Source of the DNA: an uncultured Kordiimonas sp.
GTDB lineage: Bacteria; Pseudomonadota; Alphaproteobacteria; Sphingomonadales; Kordiimonadaceae
Assembly: GCA_947503575.1 (NCBI GenBank)
Contig: CANNDZ010000001.1
Coordinates: forward strand, 1,116,001-1,180,000
DNA length: 64,000 nt
Direction: 5' to 3'
Shown here: positions 45,641 through 55,499 of the stretch, one piece after another
Numbering within the stretch: position 1 is the first letter of the stretch
How the letters are laid out: each line of letters begins with the position of its first letter
Notes under the pieces: model-generated
The model's input: only the letters and a program-made list of their open reading frames with translations
Told to the model about the DNA's origin: nothing
Database searches by the model: none
Translations under genes and position numbers: made by a program

Positions 45641-47194
45641 GTGCCAGACGAAAAACAAGATATTAGCGAGTTGCCATCAGCCTCTGATGCTGTTGACGCT
45701 GTCGGGTGTCATTCGACAGAAGAAATGCATCGTCAGACACCTGCTCATGCAGGCGATGGTGAAGCGCGGGATACTCATAAAGAGGAGCTGCTGGCACGGT
45801 ATCGTGAGGATTACCCAACAGGGCCGCATGACCAGCCGCAAAGTATGTGTCCCGCATTTGGCAGCCTTCGGGTTGGCCTGCGGATGCGCCGCACTGCGAC
45901 GGTATTGTCCGGGTCCGCCTGTTGTGTTTATGGCCTGACATTCACATCACATTTTTATGGCGCGCGCCGCAGTGTCGGGTATGTACCCTTTAATTCCGAA
46001 ACGCTGGTGACCGGGAAGCTTTTTGAGGACATTAAGGAAAGCGTGGAAAAGCTCGCTGACCCTGAAAAATATGACGCGATCGTCATTACCAACCTGTGTG
46101 TTCCTACCGCAAGCGGTGTGCCTTTAAGGTTGCTGCCTGAGGCGATCAACGGCGTGCGCATCATTGGTATTGATGTGCCCGGGTTTGGGGTGCCGACGCA
46201 TGCGGAAGCAAAAGACATTTTGGCCGGCGCCATGCTGGCCTACGCGCGGCGGGAGTGCGAAGAAGGCGCGGTTCCTGCACCCGAAGGTCTGGATACAAGC
46301 CGCCCGACTATTCCGTTGCTGGGAGAGATGTTCCCGGCTGACCCAATGTCGGTTGGAGCGCTGCTCGCACCGATGGAGTTGGCAGCAGGCCCTGTTGTGC
46401 CAACACGTGAGTGGCGTGAGCTTTATGGCGCGTTGGATGGTGTTGCGGTTGCGGCTATTCATCCCTTTTATACCGCATCAATTCGTGAGTTTAAGAAAGC
46501 AGGCCGCCCAGTTGTTGGCTCAGCCCCTATCGGCTGTGAAGGGACGGCAAGCTGGCTTGAGGCAATTGGCCAGGCGGCTGGCGTTTCCGGTAAACTGATT
46601 TCAGCAGCACAAAATGCTGCATTGCCTGCCATCAAAGCAGCGCTTGAAGCACACCCGATTGACGCGCGCATTACGCTGAGTGGCTATGAAGGGTCTGAAC
46701 TGTTGGTCGCGCGTCTTTTGTGTGAAGCCGGCGCAGACCTTCGGTACGTTGGCTCGGCTTGTCCCAAGACACCTTATTCTGAAGACGATAAAAACTGGCT
46801 TGAAGCGCGCGGTGTTCACGTTCAGTTCCGCGCCAGTCTGGAAGATGACCTGGCGGCGTTCAAGGAGTTCAAACCTGACCTTGCCATTGGTACAACGCCT
46901 GTTGTTCAGGCGGCCAAAGAGGCGGCTGTTCCGTCCCTTTATTTCACCAATCTTATTTCAGCGCGACCTTTGGTGGGTGTCGCTGGTGCCGGTGCCATGT
47001 CTCAGGTTCTGAATGGTGCTCTGAAGTCAGCAGACCGGTTTTCGTCCATGAAAGACTTTTTTGGCGATGTCGGAAGCGGCAACAAAGCAGGTATCTGGGA
47101 AGACACCCCGGTTGAGCGCAAAAAAAGCGGACGGGCCAAACCCAAAGCAACAAATGTGGAAGGAAGCATCATCGATGCTTCTGTCGGAGGCTAG
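45641..47194 (+). CDS. bchY: Chlorophyllide a reductase subunit Y
   Basis: 517 residues from a GTG. NifD/BchN-like catalytic subunit. Conserved cysteines occur in SMCPAFGSLR, SGSACCVYGL and ITNLCVPTASGVP, which supply cluster ligands. The first about 65 residues are acidic and variable, so a later start is possible, but no better ribosome site is visible. The C-terminus has a lysine-rich tail. It forms the heterotetramer with BchZ. Confidence 0.95.
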   Translation: MPDEKQDISELPSASDAVDAVGCHSTEEMHRQTPAHAGDGEARDTHKEELLARYREDYPTGPHDQPQSMCPAFGSLRVGLRMRRTATVLSGSACCVYGLTFTSHFYGARRSVGYVPFNSETLVTGKLFEDIKESVEKLADPEKYDAIVITNLCVPTASGVPLRLLPEAINGVRIIGIDVPGFGVPTHAEAKDILAGAMLAYARRECEEGAVPAPEGLDTSRPTIPLLGEMFPADPMSVGALLAPMELAAGPVVPTREWRELYGALDGVAVAAIHPFYTASIREFKKAGRPVVGSAPIGCEGTASWLEAIGQAAGVSGKLISAAQNAALPAIKAALEAHPIDARITLSGYEGSELLVARLLCEAGADLRYVGSACPKTPYSEDDKNWLEARGVHVQFRASLEDDLAAFKEFKPDLAIGTTPVVQAAKEAAVPSLYFTNLISARPLVGVAGAGAMSQVLNGALKSADRFSSMKDFFGDVGSGNKAGIWEDTPVERKKSGRAKPKATNVEGSIIDASVGG

Positions 47195-47197
47195 GCC

Positions 47198-48667
47198 ATG
47201 TATGTGATTGATCACGACAGAGCCGGTGGCTACTGGGGCAGCGTTTACGTCTTTACAGCTGTTAAAGGCCTGCAGGTTGTGATTGATGGCCCTGTTGGGT
47301 GTGAGAATTTACCCGTCACGTCAGTTCTGCACTACACCGACGCATTGCCACCTCATGAACTGCCCATTGTTGTGTCTGGCCTTGCAGAAGAAGAACTGGG
47401 CCAGCATGGCACGGAAGAAGCGCTAAAGCGCGCGCATGCGGAATTAGACCCGGACCAGCCTTCTGTTGTGGTCACCGGCTCAATTGCAGAGATGATTGGT
47501 GGCGGCGTAACACCTGAAGGCACTGGCCTCAAGCGCTTCCTGCCGCGCACCATTGATGAAGACCAATGGCAATCTGCAGACCGGGCCCTGAACTGGCTTT
47601 GGACCGAATTTGGCAAGCGCGGTGGCAAGAAAATGCCCAAAGCCAAGCCACGGCCCGAGGGCGCAAAACCATTGGTGAACATTATCGGGCCTGCTTACGG
47701 CATGTTCAATATGGCATCCGATCTGGCGGAAATCAGGCGGTTGGTTGAAGGCATTGGTGCTGAAATCAACATGGTCTTCCCACTGGGTAGTCATCTGGAC
47801 GATACCGCCAGGCTGATAGACGCCGATGTCAACATATGTATGTACCGCGAATACGGACGTATCCTCTGTGAATCGCTCGAGAAACCATATCTGCAAGCAC
47901 CGATTGGCATGGATAGCACCACCAAGTTCCTTGAGAAGCTTGGCGAGTTGCTGGATATCGATCCACAACCATTTATTGAGCGCGAGAAACATACCACCAT
48001 TAAAGTGATTTGGGATTTGTGGCGGTCGGTAACCCAAGACTTCTTTGCTACCGCCAGCTTTGCCATTGTTGCCAACGAGACATACGCCCGGGGTGTGCGT
48101 TTGTTCCTTGAAGAAGAACTGGGCATGCCATGCACCTTAAGCGTAGGGCGGTGTGCCGGTCAAAAGCCGGATAATGAAAAGGTTAAGGAAAGCCTGACAA
48201 AATCTCCGCCGCTAATTGTTTTCGGCAGTGTGAATGAACGTATGTATGTGGCTGAAGCCGGTGGCCGGTCTGCCTATATTCCGGCCAGTTATCCTGGCAC
48301 TATTGTTCGGCGCCATACAGGCACGCCTTTCATTGGATATTCAGGTGCTGCCTACCTGGTTCAGGAAGTGGCTAACGCCCTGTTTGATATGTTGTTCCAC
48401 ATCTTACCGCTCGGCGGCGAGATGGACCAGAAGGCCGCGACGCTCACGCGCCATACCAAAACCAGATCAACAAATATTTTGCCGTGGACGGCCGAAGCGC
48501 GCGCCGCTTTGGACACCGCGCTGGCTGATGTGCCGGTTCTGACCCGTATCAGCCACAGTAAACGATTACGCGATGCCGCAGAAGCGCTCGCGCACCGGGG
48601 TGCTGCCACCGAAGTTTCGGTGGAGCATGTCACCAATGCGGAAAGGGAGATGCATCATGTCGTCTAA
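47198..48667 (+). CDS. bchZ: Chlorophyllide a reductase subunit Z
   Basis: 489 residues, ATG 3 bp after bchY. NifK/BchB-like subunit. It starts [20 protein letters not shown] with [21 protein letters not shown] providing a cluster cysteine; [18 protein letters not shown] and [14 protein letters not shown] are family segments. The end contains the PufQ/light-harvesting-adjacent conserved IPWTAEAR-like stretch (here [12 protein letters not shown]). Its last codons overlap the small pufQ-like gene. Confidence 0.96.
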   Translation: MYVIDHDRAGGYWGSVYVFTAVKGLQVVIDGPVGCENLPVTSVLHYTDALPPHELPIVVSGLAEEELGQHGTEEALKRAHAELDPDQPSVVVTGSIAEMIGGGVTPEGTGLKRFLPRTIDEDQWQSADRALNWLWTEFGKRGGKKMPKAKPRPEGAKPLVNIIGPAYGMFNMASDLAEIRRLVEGIGAEINMVFPLGSHLDDTARLIDADVNICMYREYGRILCESLEKPYLQAPIGMDSTTKFLEKLGELLDIDPQPFIEREKHTTIKVIWDLWRSVTQDFFATASFAIVANETYARGVRLFLEEELGMPCTLSVGRCAGQKPDNEKVKESLTKSPPLIVFGSVNERMYVAEAGGRSAYIPASYPGTIVRRHTGTPFIGYSGAAYLVQEVANALFDMLFHILPLGGEMDQKAATLTRHTKTRSTNILPWTAEARAALDTALADVPVLTRISHSKRLRDAAEALAHRGAATEVSVEHVTNAEREMHHVV

Positions 48668-48908
48668 GACCAGTCCTGTTGTGAGTTCAAGCCACGAGAT
48701 CAGTGGCGTAGATCATCATCGAAGCGAACAACTGGAGCTGAAGTTGCTGGCGATGGCAACGTATGGGCTCTTTCTGCTTGCAACCATTTATGGACGCCTG
48801 CTGCGCGGGCGCTACCAAAGTCCTGCTTATCGGGAGGCTCGTTCGATTTGGCGAGAGGCCTGGGAAAATGCGTGCGGGACAATAGCTTTTGCCTTCAACC
48901 ACGGTTAG
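48657..48908 (+). CDS. pufQ: PufQ-like protein
   Basis: 83 residues from the ATG at 48657, which lies within the end of bchZ (GGGAG upstream). One hydrophobic segment ([17 protein letters not shown], about 36-52) is followed by a basic, aromatic tail ending in [12 protein letters not shown], which resembles the AWREA motif near the C-terminus of Rhodobacter PufQ. Position between bchZ and pufB is exactly that of pufQ. PufQ affects bacteriochlorophyll supply for complex assembly. The sequence is divergent, so the name rests partly on position. Confidence 0.65.
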   Translation: MSSKTSPVVSSSHEISGVDHHRSEQLELKLLAMATYGLFLLATIYGRLLRGRYQSPAYREARSIWREAWENACGTIAFAFNHG

Positions 48909-48976
48909 TGCGGTTGCGGGAAACGAGATGTGTTCTGAGTAAAACTGGGTAAGTAACCCACAAACTGGAGAAGAGT

Positions 48977-49195
48977 ATGTATGACTCTGACAATTCCCTG
49001 TCGGGATTGACCGAAGAGGAAGCCAAAGAATTCCATGGCATGTTCATGGCAAGCGCTGTTGGTTTCACTTTGGTAGCCACTGCTGCACACGTTTTGGTGT
49101 GGATGTGGCGGCCTTGGATCCCTGGTGACTCTGGGTATGCGGAAGCGACCAGCGTCATTCAACAGGCGTCTACATACCTCTCGATGCTTAGTTAA
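48977..49195 (+). CDS. pufB: Light-harvesting complex 1 beta polypeptide
   Basis: 72 residues. Core antenna subunit with one membrane helix. Family features: LSGLTEEEAKEFHGMFM with His20, then AAHVLVWMWRPWIPG where His38 binds bacteriochlorophyll and Trp44/Trp47 tune absorption. The tail after PWIPG is about 22 residues (DSGYAEATSVIQQASTYLSM), much longer than in most LH1 beta chains, which end within a few residues. The ATG has GGAGAAG upstream. pufA follows 11 bp later. Confidence 0.95.
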   Translation: MYDSDNSLSGLTEEEAKEFHGMFMASAVGFTLVATAAHVLVWMWRPWIPGDSGYAEATSVIQQASTYLSMLS

Positions 49196-49206
49196 GGAGA
49201 AGATGA

Positions 49207-49389
49207 ATGTATAGAATTTGGCTTCTTTTTGACCCACGAAGAGCGTTGGTTGCGATGTTCATCTTTTTGTTTGCACTCGCAATTTTCATTCACTTCGTGA
49301 TTTTGAGCACCGAGCGGTTCAACTGGTTTGAAGGATCCGCGGTTGCATCTGCTGCACAAACGACAGCAATGCTTACTGGATTGGGTTAA
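49207..49389 (+). CDS. pufA: Light-harvesting complex 1 alpha polypeptide
   Basis: 60 residues, with AAGGAGAAG before the ATG. MYRIWLLFDPRRALVAMFIF is the standard start. His29 is the bacteriochlorophyll ligand and Trp40 (ERFNW) the red-shift residue. The C-terminal tail SAVASAAQTTAMLTGLG is normal in length. It pairs with PufB in the ring around the reaction centre. Confidence 0.96.
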   Translation: MYRIWLLFDPRRALVAMFIFLFALAIFIHFVILSTERFNWFEGSAVASAAQTTAMLTGLG

Positions 49390-49417
49390 CACCCATTTCC
49401 TTCAGAACCTAGAAAAT

Positions 49418-49455
49418 GGCAGCGGGCGGGCTGTGCAAGCAATCCATCCGCTGCC
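49418..49455 (+). promoter_or_regulatory. Intercistronic hairpin 1 between pufA and pufL
   Basis: Perfect 8-bp inverted repeat GGCAGCGG (49418-49425) / CCGCTGCC (49448-49455) with a 22-base loop, starting 28 bases after the pufA stop. In Rhodobacter, hairpins here protect the pufBA message from 3' degradation and raise the antenna to reaction-centre ratio. The same role is inferred. Confidence 0.6.
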
Positions 49456-49466
49456 TATGACAAACC

Positions 49467-49492
49467 TTTGATCGGTAAATAGACCGATTGGA
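49467..49492 (+). promoter_or_regulatory. Intercistronic hairpin 2 between pufA and pufL
   Basis: ATCGGT (49471-49476) and ACCGAT (49483-49488) form a perfect 6-bp stem around AAATAG, extendable by about four pairs including G-T wobbles. It lies just upstream of the pufL ribosome-binding site and could act with hairpin 1 in differential mRNA stability. Confidence 0.5.
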
Positions 49493-49549
49493 AACGTATT
49501 GACGTGGCGCCCTTTGACGCACCGATTCGATCGTAAGGGGAGAATTGAA

Positions 49550-50374
49550 ATGGCTTTATTAAGCTTTGAACGAAAGTACCGGGTCCGTGGTGGCACCTTG
49601 ATTGGTGGTGACCTGTTCGACTTTTGGATGGGGCCGTTTTATGTCGGCTTTTTTGGCGTCACCACACTGTTTTTCACGCTGATTGGCGTTGGCCTGATTA
49701 TGTATGATGCGGCTCTGGGGCCAACCTGGAATGTTTGGCAAATCAATATTGCACCACCAGACCTAAAATATGGCCTTGGTTTTGCGCCGCTGAAAGAGGG
49801 TGGCTTTTATCAAATTATAACCATGTGTGCGACGGGTGCCTTTATCTCGTGGGCATTACGAGAGGTTGAAATCAGCAGAAAACTGGGCATTGGCTACCAT
49901 GTACCCATCGCTTTTGGTTTTGCTATTCTGGCCTACGTAACCCTGGTGATTTTCCGGCCGTTGATGCTGGGTGCCTGGGGGCATGGCTTCCCATACGGGA
50001 TTTTATCGCACTTGGATTGGGTGTCGAATGTCGGATATCAGTTCCTGCATTTCCATTATAATCCGGCACATATGATTGCTGTCAGCTTGTTCTTTACCAC
50101 CTGTTTTGCGCTGGCACTGCATGGTGCTTTGATTTTGTCATCTACAAATCCGGGCAAAGGAAAAGTTGTCAAGACGGCGGAACATGAAAACACCTTCTTT
50201 AGGGACCTGGTTGGGTATTCGATCGGCCCTTTGGGTATTCACCGGCTGGGTATGTTCCTGGCGCTTGGTGCCGTCTTCTTTAGTGCTGTTTGCATCATTA
50301 TCAGCGGACCTTTCTGGACACGTGGGTGGCCAGAGTGGTGGAGCTGGTGGCTGCATCTGCCGATTTGGTCTTAG
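49550..50374 (+). CDS. pufL: Reaction centre L subunit
   Basis: 274 residues from the ATG at 49550 (AAGGGGAGAATTGAA). Five membrane helices. With Met as residue 1, the pigment and metal ligands are His154, His174, His191 and His231, exactly one more than the mature Rhodobacter numbers 153, 173, 190 and 230. [10 protein letters not shown] carries the special-pair histidine and its hydrogen-bonding neighbour His169. An additional histidine at 167 (QFLHFHY) is not in Rhodobacter sphaeroides. pufM follows 12 bp later. Confidence 0.98.
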   Translation: MALLSFERKYRVRGGTLIGGDLFDFWMGPFYVGFFGVTTLFFTLIGVGLIMYDAALGPTWNVWQINIAPPDLKYGLGFAPLKEGGFYQIITMCATGAFISWALREVEISRKLGIGYHVPIAFGFAILAYVTLVIFRPLMLGAWGHGFPYGILSHLDWVSNVGYQFLHFHYNPAHMIAVSLFFTTCFALALHGALILSSTNPGKGKVVKTAEHENTFFRDLVGYSIGPLGIHRLGMFLALGAVFFSAVCIIISGPFWTRGWPEWWSWWLHLPIWS

Positions 50375-50386
50375 GAGGATTACACG

Positions 50387-51358
50387 ATGGCTGATTATCA
50401 GAACATCTTTACAAAAGTCCAAATGAGGGGACCAGCGTATCCTGGCGTACCGATTGGCGGACATAACGACCCACGGCTCGGTAGAAAGGGCACCTTCAGT
50501 TACCTGATGGGTATTCTTGGTGACGCACAAATTGGTCCTTTTTATCTGGGCCGGTTGGGTCTGGCCGCGATTGTATTTGGCACGCTGTCGATCAACATTA
50601 TCGGCTTCAACATGCTGGCGTCTGTTGGCTGGGATGGCGGCGAGTTTATTCGCCAGTTTTTTTGGCTGGCACTTGAGCCACCAGCACCAGAGTATGGCCT
50701 TAGCTTGCCACCGCTAACAAAAGGCGGCTGGTGGATTATCTCCAGCTTCTTCATGCTGGTTGCGGTTATCCTATGGTGGGTCAGAACCTATCGCCGAGCC
50801 GTAGAACTGGAGATGGGAACACATGTCGCCTGGGCCTTTGCCAGTGCAATATGGCTGTTCCTAGTGCTTGGTCTGTTCCGTCCAATCTTGATGGGTAGCT
50901 GGTCAGAAGGCGTTCCGTACGGCATTTTCCCGCATCTTGACTGGACGGCTGCTTTGTCGATCCGACACGGGAACCTGTTCTACAACCCGTTCCACATGCT
51001 TTCTATTGTCTTCCTGTATGGCTCTGCACTGTTGTTTGCCATGCATGGTGCGACAATTTTGGCGGTAACGCGCTACGGCGGTGACCGCGAACTGGAGCAG
51101 ATTACGGATCGGGGTACTGCTTCCGAGCGGGCTGCGCTGTTCTGGCGCTGGACCATGGGCTTCAATGCTTCAATGGAAAGTATTCACCGGTGGGCTTGGT
51201 GGTTCGCAGTTCTCTGCACGCTGACAGGCGGTATTGGTATCCTGTTAACCGGGACAGTTGTTGATAACTGGTACCTATGGGGTGTTAAACACGGCGTTGC
51301 TCCTGCCTATCCGGCGGTATGGCCTGCTGTTCCAGACCCTGCATTGGGAGGATCCTGA
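50387..51358 (+). CDS. pufM: Reaction centre M subunit
   Basis: 323 residues, strong AGGAGG upstream. Five membrane helices. Accessory and special-pair ligands His183 (FPHLDW) and His203 (FYNPFHMLS) and iron ligands His220, Glu235 and His267 match Rhodobacter M residues 182, 202, 219, 234 and 266 plus Met. The C-terminal about 20 residues extend towards the periplasmic cytochrome, as usual when PufC is present. Confidence 0.98.
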   Translation: MADYQNIFTKVQMRGPAYPGVPIGGHNDPRLGRKGTFSYLMGILGDAQIGPFYLGRLGLAAIVFGTLSINIIGFNMLASVGWDGGEFIRQFFWLALEPPAPEYGLSLPPLTKGGWWIISSFFMLVAVILWWVRTYRRAVELEMGTHVAWAFASAIWLFLVLGLFRPILMGSWSEGVPYGIFPHLDWTAALSIRHGNLFYNPFHMLSIVFLYGSALLFAMHGATILAVTRYGGDRELEQITDRGTASERAALFWRWTMGFNASMESIHRWAWWFAVLCTLTGGIGILLTGTVVDNWYLWGVKHGVAPAYPAVWPAVPDPALGGS

Positions 51359-51359
51359 T

Positions 51360-52508
51360 ATGTCATGGAAGATGATTAACCAACCAGTTAAAACGATTGG
51401 TGCGCTGCTGGCTGCGGGTGTTTTATTGGCAGGGTGTGAAGACCCCACCAACATGGAGACATCGCAACAGGGATATCGGGGTACTGCAATGGAAACAGTG
51501 CAAAACACCGAGATCGAAGCGATCAAAGCAGCCCTTAATCAAGTGCCTGAACCCTTGTATCCGCCGGAAAGTAGCACCGAAGGTGACATGGCCACGGACG
51601 TATACGAAAATGTTCAGGTTCTTGGTGGCTTGCGTGCTGCTGAGTTTGACAGGCTTATGGCCCATATTACCGAGTGGATTGCCCCCGATGAGGGCTGCGC
51701 TTACTGTCATAATCTGGACGAAGGCTTCGCAGACGATAGCGTTTATACCAAAACTGTTGCCCGCAAGATGCTGCAGATGACGCTAAACATTAATGCCAAC
51801 TGGAGCGATCATGTCGGCAATGTTGGTGTAACTTGTTACACCTGTCACCGTGGTCAGGCTGTGCCAGAAAACCTCTGGTTTGAGGCTGTGCCCGAAAAAG
51901 CATTGGGTGTTGGTTACCGCGCGCAGCAAAATCGCGCAACGGAGGAAGTCAACTTCTCCAGTTTGCCTGAAGATCCGTTTACGCCGTATTTGCTGGATGA
52001 CAAAAACATCCGTGTGAATAGCCCAACGGCTTTACCTTCTGGTCAGGCACCGGAAGGTGGCATCAAAAATACTGAATACACCTATGCGCTGATGACTCAT
52101 ATGTCTCAGTCGCTTGGCGTTAATTGCACTTACTGTCATAATAGTCGTGTGTTCGCGAGCTGGGAGGAGAGCCCACCAGCGCGTGCAACCGCCTGGTTTG
52201 GTATTCGCATGGTTCGCGAGGCTAACAATGACTATATGGTGCCGCTGACTGATGTGTTCCCGGAAAACCGCCTGGGCCCCACGGGTGATGTTGGCAAAGT
52301 ATATTGTGCAACATGTCATGCTGGTGTGAACAAGCCGTTGAACGGGGCGCCAATGCTGAAAGACCATCCTGAGCTTTGGGCCGGCAAGGACTTTAATCAG
52401 TCCGCCATGTCAGCCGATCAGATAAAAGCGCTGGTTGACAAGGCGATGGCTGAAGCTGCGGTGGCGCACGCCAAAATGAAAGTCACCTCGGGGTCTGCCG
52501 GTGAGTAA
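51360..52508 (+). CDS. pufC: Reaction centre tetraheme cytochrome c subunit
   Basis: 382 residues from the ATG at 51360, 1 bp after pufM. A lipoprotein: VLLAGC lipobox, Cys26. Four CxxCH sites at Cys113 (CAYCH), Cys159 (CYTCH), Cys256 (CTYCH) and Cys316 (CATCH) bind the hemes that reduce the special pair from the periplasm. The Met ligands sit in helices before each site (for example KMLQM, LMTHM). The gene ends the puf operon and is followed by a terminator. Confidence 0.97.
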   Translation: MSWKMINQPVKTIGALLAAGVLLAGCEDPTNMETSQQGYRGTAMETVQNTEIEAIKAALNQVPEPLYPPESSTEGDMATDVYENVQVLGGLRAAEFDRLMAHITEWIAPDEGCAYCHNLDEGFADDSVYTKTVARKMLQMTLNINANWSDHVGNVGVTCYTCHRGQAVPENLWFEAVPEKALGVGYRAQQNRATEEVNFSSLPEDPFTPYLLDDKNIRVNSPTALPSGQAPEGGIKNTEYTYALMTHMSQSLGVNCTYCHNSRVFASWEESPPARATAWFGIRMVREANNDYMVPLTDVFPENRLGPTGDVGKVYCATCHAGVNKPLNGAPMLKDHPELWAGKDFNQSAMSADQIKALVDKAMAEAAVAHAKMKVTSGSAGE

Positions 52509-52516
52509 GGCGCGAC

Positions 52517-52530
52517 CTTAGGTACCTAAG
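52517..52530. repeat. 14-bp perfect palindrome after pufC
   Basis: CTTAGGTACCTAAG, 8 bases downstream of the pufC stop and 12 bases before the terminator stem. It may be part of the 3' end structure of the puf transcript. No other role is suggested. Confidence 0.5.
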
Positions 52531-52542
52531 ATAAAAAAAGTG

Positions 52543-52571
52543 AAACCGGTGGCTATTGCCGCCGGTTTTTT
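52543..52571 (+). terminator. Rho-independent terminator of the puf operon
   Basis: AAACCGGTGGC (52543-52553) and GCCGCCGGTTT (52558-52568) form an 11-bp stem with one wobble around TATT, running into a T tract (52566-52571). The upstream A tract makes it partly symmetrical, so it may also serve the convergent crtA transcript, which ends 72 bp away. Confidence 0.85.
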
Positions 52572-52642
52572 GTTGTCTGAAAGCTTTTTAGCAAAGTGCA
52601 CCATCACACGCAGGGTGTTTCTGCCGGCATAGCTTGGAACAG

Positions 52643-53437
52643 TTAGTTTTGTGAGTGTTGTTCCAGAACCTGAAAGCGCGCAAAAAGGTCTTCTGCAAAC
52701 CAGTTGCCATCCCGCGATGCGGTGATGGCGTCTGCATGCGCACCGGCCTGATAAGCGAAGGTGCGTATTGCTTTTGGGTCGCGCCAGATGCTGAAGGTGA
52801 TTTGGTGCACCCAGGGAATCTCTCCAAGCCCCACCTGAAACTCCCGGCCCTCTGCGCCAGCGATCTGACGCGATATTTCGGGCACGTGCCGCCAGAAAGG
52901 CTTCAGAACCGATAATTTTAGCCGCGCGCGTGTGATAACCGCGACGGGCTCTGTATCGTTTGTTTTCTGGTTTGTGGCACGGCCATCACCATTTTTTGGT
53001 CCCTGCGTCACGGGAAACGGTTGAACACCGGACCAATTACCCGAAGACCGGGTGGGCTTAAGCAAAAATGTTTGGGTTCTGACCGCTTTGTTTTTCCACC
53101 GAGACAACACAGGGTGCAAGTGTTGCGCATTACGTGCATCATCCAGATTGCGCCATGTTGCCAGCACACCATATCTGGACCAGTCCGGCTTGGGGTTAAA
53201 ACCAAGGTCACTGCCACTGCCTACAAGTTTGTAAAACAGCGGGCTAATGCCACGAGATCGGCGCATTCCAATATGCGCCAAACCCATTTGCATAAAAATC
53301 CAAATCTTATCCAGCCCGGCATATTCATATAGGTTTAGGGATGTGACGGGGCCGTCACAGTCTTCAACCAGGGAGTCGGTGATTGGTGCAGAGACAGGAT
53401 CCGCGGCTGTATCTTTTGGTGAGCGCACGTCGTCCAT
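52643..53437 (-). CDS. crtA: Spheroidene monooxygenase
   Basis: 264 residues, ATG. Recognised by the CrtA layout: SLNLYEYAGLDKIWIFMQMG at the start, FYKLVGSGSDLGFNPKPDWS, RARLKLSVLKPFWRHVPEIS and IPWVHQITFSIWRD. It adds the keto group at C2 of spheroidene in the presence of O2, giving spheroidenone. The central part around residues 130-160 (RSSGNWSGV through NDTEP) is a variable insert. It lies 30 bp downstream of hemA, last in the long leftward operon. Confidence 0.88.
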   Translation of the reverse strand: MDDVRSPKDTAADPVSAPITDSLVEDCDGPVTSLNLYEYAGLDKIWIFMQMGLAHIGMRRSRGISPLFYKLVGSGSDLGFNPKPDWSRYGVLATWRNLDDARNAQHLHPVLSRWKNKAVRTQTFLLKPTRSSGNWSGVQPFPVTQGPKNGDGRATNQKTNDTEPVAVITRARLKLSVLKPFWRHVPEISRQIAGAEGREFQVGLGEIPWVHQITFSIWRDPKAIRTFAYQAGAHADAITASRDGNWFAEDLFARFQVLEQHSQN

Positions 53438-53467
53438 CTCTGCCTGTCCCTTTATCAGCCCAGTCGG

Positions 53468-54688
53468 TTAAGCGGCGCTAACTGTCCGTGCCAAGGCACA
53501 CTGTGACCATTGATCTTCCAGTGCATCCATAAGGCGGTCAATATCTTCGTCGCTGTGAACCGGTGATGGTGTAATGCGCAGGCGCTCGGTGCCTTTGGGC
53601 ACTGTCGGATAATTGATAGGCTGCACATAGATGCCATAGTCGGACAGGAGCCTATCGCTGATCTGTTTACACTTCACCGGATTGCCAACCATGATCGGAA
53701 CAATATGGCTTGGGTTATCCATGTGGGGTATGCCCAATTGGTCCAAGCGTTTGCGTACTGTTGCCACTCGTTCTTTTTGTCTCAAGCGCTCAATTTCACT
53801 GTTCTTGAGATACTCAATGCTGGCCCGTGAACCAGCGGCAATCGCCGGGGGCAGGGCGGTTGTGAAGATAAAACCGGAGGCAAAGCTGCGGATAAAATCA
53901 ATCAGGGAGCGTGATCCCGTAATATACCCACCAACAACACCAAAAGCTTTACCCAACGTGCCTTCAATCAGCGTTATCCGGTCCATCAGGCCTTCGCGCT
54001 CAGCAACGCCGCCACCACGAGGGCCATACAGTCCGACGCCGTGGACTTCATCCAGATACGTCATCGCGTTATATTTGTCTGCCAGGTCGCAAATTTCTTT
54101 GATCGGTGCGATATGACCATCCATTGAATACACAGATTCAAACGCAATAATCTTGGGGCGATCATAGTCCAAAGATTTCAACTGACGCTCCAGGTCTTCC
54201 ATGTCATTATGCTGCCAAAGACGTTTTTCACAGCGGCTGTGACGAATACCTTCGATCATTGATGCGTGGTTTTTGGCGTCCGACAGGATGACACAATCCT
54301 TTAGTCGCGACCCCAGCGTTGAAAGGCTGGCCCAGTTGGAGACATAGCCTGATGTAAACAGCAGCGCTGCTTCTTTCTGGTGAAGGTCCGCAAGTTCTGC
54401 TTCCAGCAGGATATGGTCATGTGTGGTGCCAGAGATGTTGCGCGTACCACCAGCGCCGGTGCCGCAACGGTCAAGCGCTTCATGCATAGCGTCGACAACC
54501 ACTGGGTTTTGCCCCATTCCCAGATAATCATTTGAGCACCAGACTGTTACGTCTTGCACACCTTTTTCGCCGTAGTTCCTGGCAACTGGGAAAGAGCCTC
54601 TCTCCCGTTCCAGTTCTGCAAAAACTCTATAGTTGCCCTCAGCTCTCAGTTCATCGAGCTGCGCATCAAAAAGAGCATCATATTTCAT
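53468..54688 (-). CDS. hemA: 5-Aminolevulinate synthase
   Basis: 406 residues from the ATG at 54688, with GGAGGA upstream; an ATG at 54703 lies before that site and is less likely. It makes 5-aminolevulinate from glycine and succinyl-CoA (C4 pathway) for tetrapyrroles. PLP-enzyme segments: [42 protein letters not shown] and [13 protein letters not shown] with the Schiff-base Lys. Its start overlaps the end of puhE. A copy inside the photosynthesis cluster ties precursor supply to bacteriochlorophyll demand. Confidence 0.96.
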   Translation of the reverse strand: MKYDALFDAQLDELRAEGNYRVFAELERERGSFPVARNYGEKGVQDVTVWCSNDYLGMGQNPVVVDAMHEALDRCGTGAGGTRNISGTTHDHILLEAELADLHQKEAALLFTSGYVSNWASLSTLGSRLKDCVILSDAKNHASMIEGIRHSRCEKRLWQHNDMEDLERQLKSLDYDRPKIIAFESVYSMDGHIAPIKEICDLADKYNAMTYLDEVHGVGLYGPRGGGVAEREGLMDRITLIEGTLGKAFGVVGGYITGSRSLIDFIRSFASGFIFTTALPPAIAAGSRASIEYLKNSEIERLRQKERVATVRKRLDQLGIPHMDNPSHIVPIMVGNPVKCKQISDRLLSDYGIYVQPINYPTVPKGTERLRITPSPVHSDEDIDRLMDALEDQWSQCALARTVSAA

Positions 54689-55499
54689 GGGTTCCTCCAG
54701 CATGTTTGGCCACTGAGTTATGGATGTCTGGTTCAGGCGCGCCGAAAATGCGCCACAAGGCCGTTAATGGTAACGGCGCCACGAGACAAATATGTTCAAT
54801 CAGGGCCAAGCCGGTCAGTGTTGTCAGCAGCGTCACGGTACCCCTACCGCTTTCGCTGACTGGCATACTGGCCAGCAAATCCAATTGAACGATAAATAAA
54901 AGCGAAATACAGGATACACTCACCAGGAAGAAACTGGTGGGCGGTGCCTGTTTTAGAAAACTATGTAGAAAATCCAGATGCTTTGGCAGCCACTCGGCAT
55001 TGACGTTGCGCACGCCCAGCATCACGTTAATCCTGGCACTTTGGTGCATAAGCCAGATCAGCGAGAATGTTAGAATTGCAATCTGGTTGTCGGCACCCCA
55101 ACTCATGCCGAGCAAAACAATGAATGTCAGCACAATCGAAATCTCGTGGAATAGGCTGGCTTCCAAAGCATGCAACCAGTGCCGCCAGCCACTGCACCCC
55201 TGATGGCAACGTTTCCTGCGCGGTCCGGTAACATAACCCAGATAAAAGGTTAGTTCCTGAAACGCCCATATCGTCAGGCCGCTGATAAAACCAACCAGGA
55301 GGCCAATGCCGTCCACCCGGTCCAAACTCCAGTTCAGGCTCACAAAAGCGAGCGCAAATATGGCAATGCCAACACCCAGCGTTAGCGGGAAATAGTCAGA
55401 CCGTTGACGGCACAGCCAAAACACTGCGCCGGTTAGAAACCACCAGGCAAGGGCCGCAACAGCGACCTGCACGAACGTTATGTCCGCGTAGGCATTCAC
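54678..55499 (-). CDS. puhE: PuhE, photosynthetic complex assembly membrane protein
   Basis: 273 residues from the GTG at 55499, which overlaps the acsF stop (GTGA). About seven hydrophobic helices. DUF3623-type features: [42 protein letters not shown] and [15 protein letters not shown]. PuhE modulates bacteriochlorophyll and reaction-centre levels in Rhodobacter. The mechanism is unknown. Confidence 0.92.
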   Translation of the reverse strand: MNAYADITFVQVAVAALAWWFLTGAVFWLCRQRSDYFPLTLGVGIAIFALAFVSLNWSLDRVDGIGLLVGFISGLTIWAFQELTFYLGYVTGPRRKRCHQGCSGWRHWLHALEASLFHEISIVLTFIVLLGMSWGADNQIAILTFSLIWLMHQSARINVMLGVRNVNAEWLPKHLDFLHSFLKQAPPTSFFLVSVSCISLLFIVQLDLLASMPVSESGRGTVTLLTTLTGLALIEHICLVAPLPLTALWRIFGAPEPDIHNSVAKHAGGTHEI

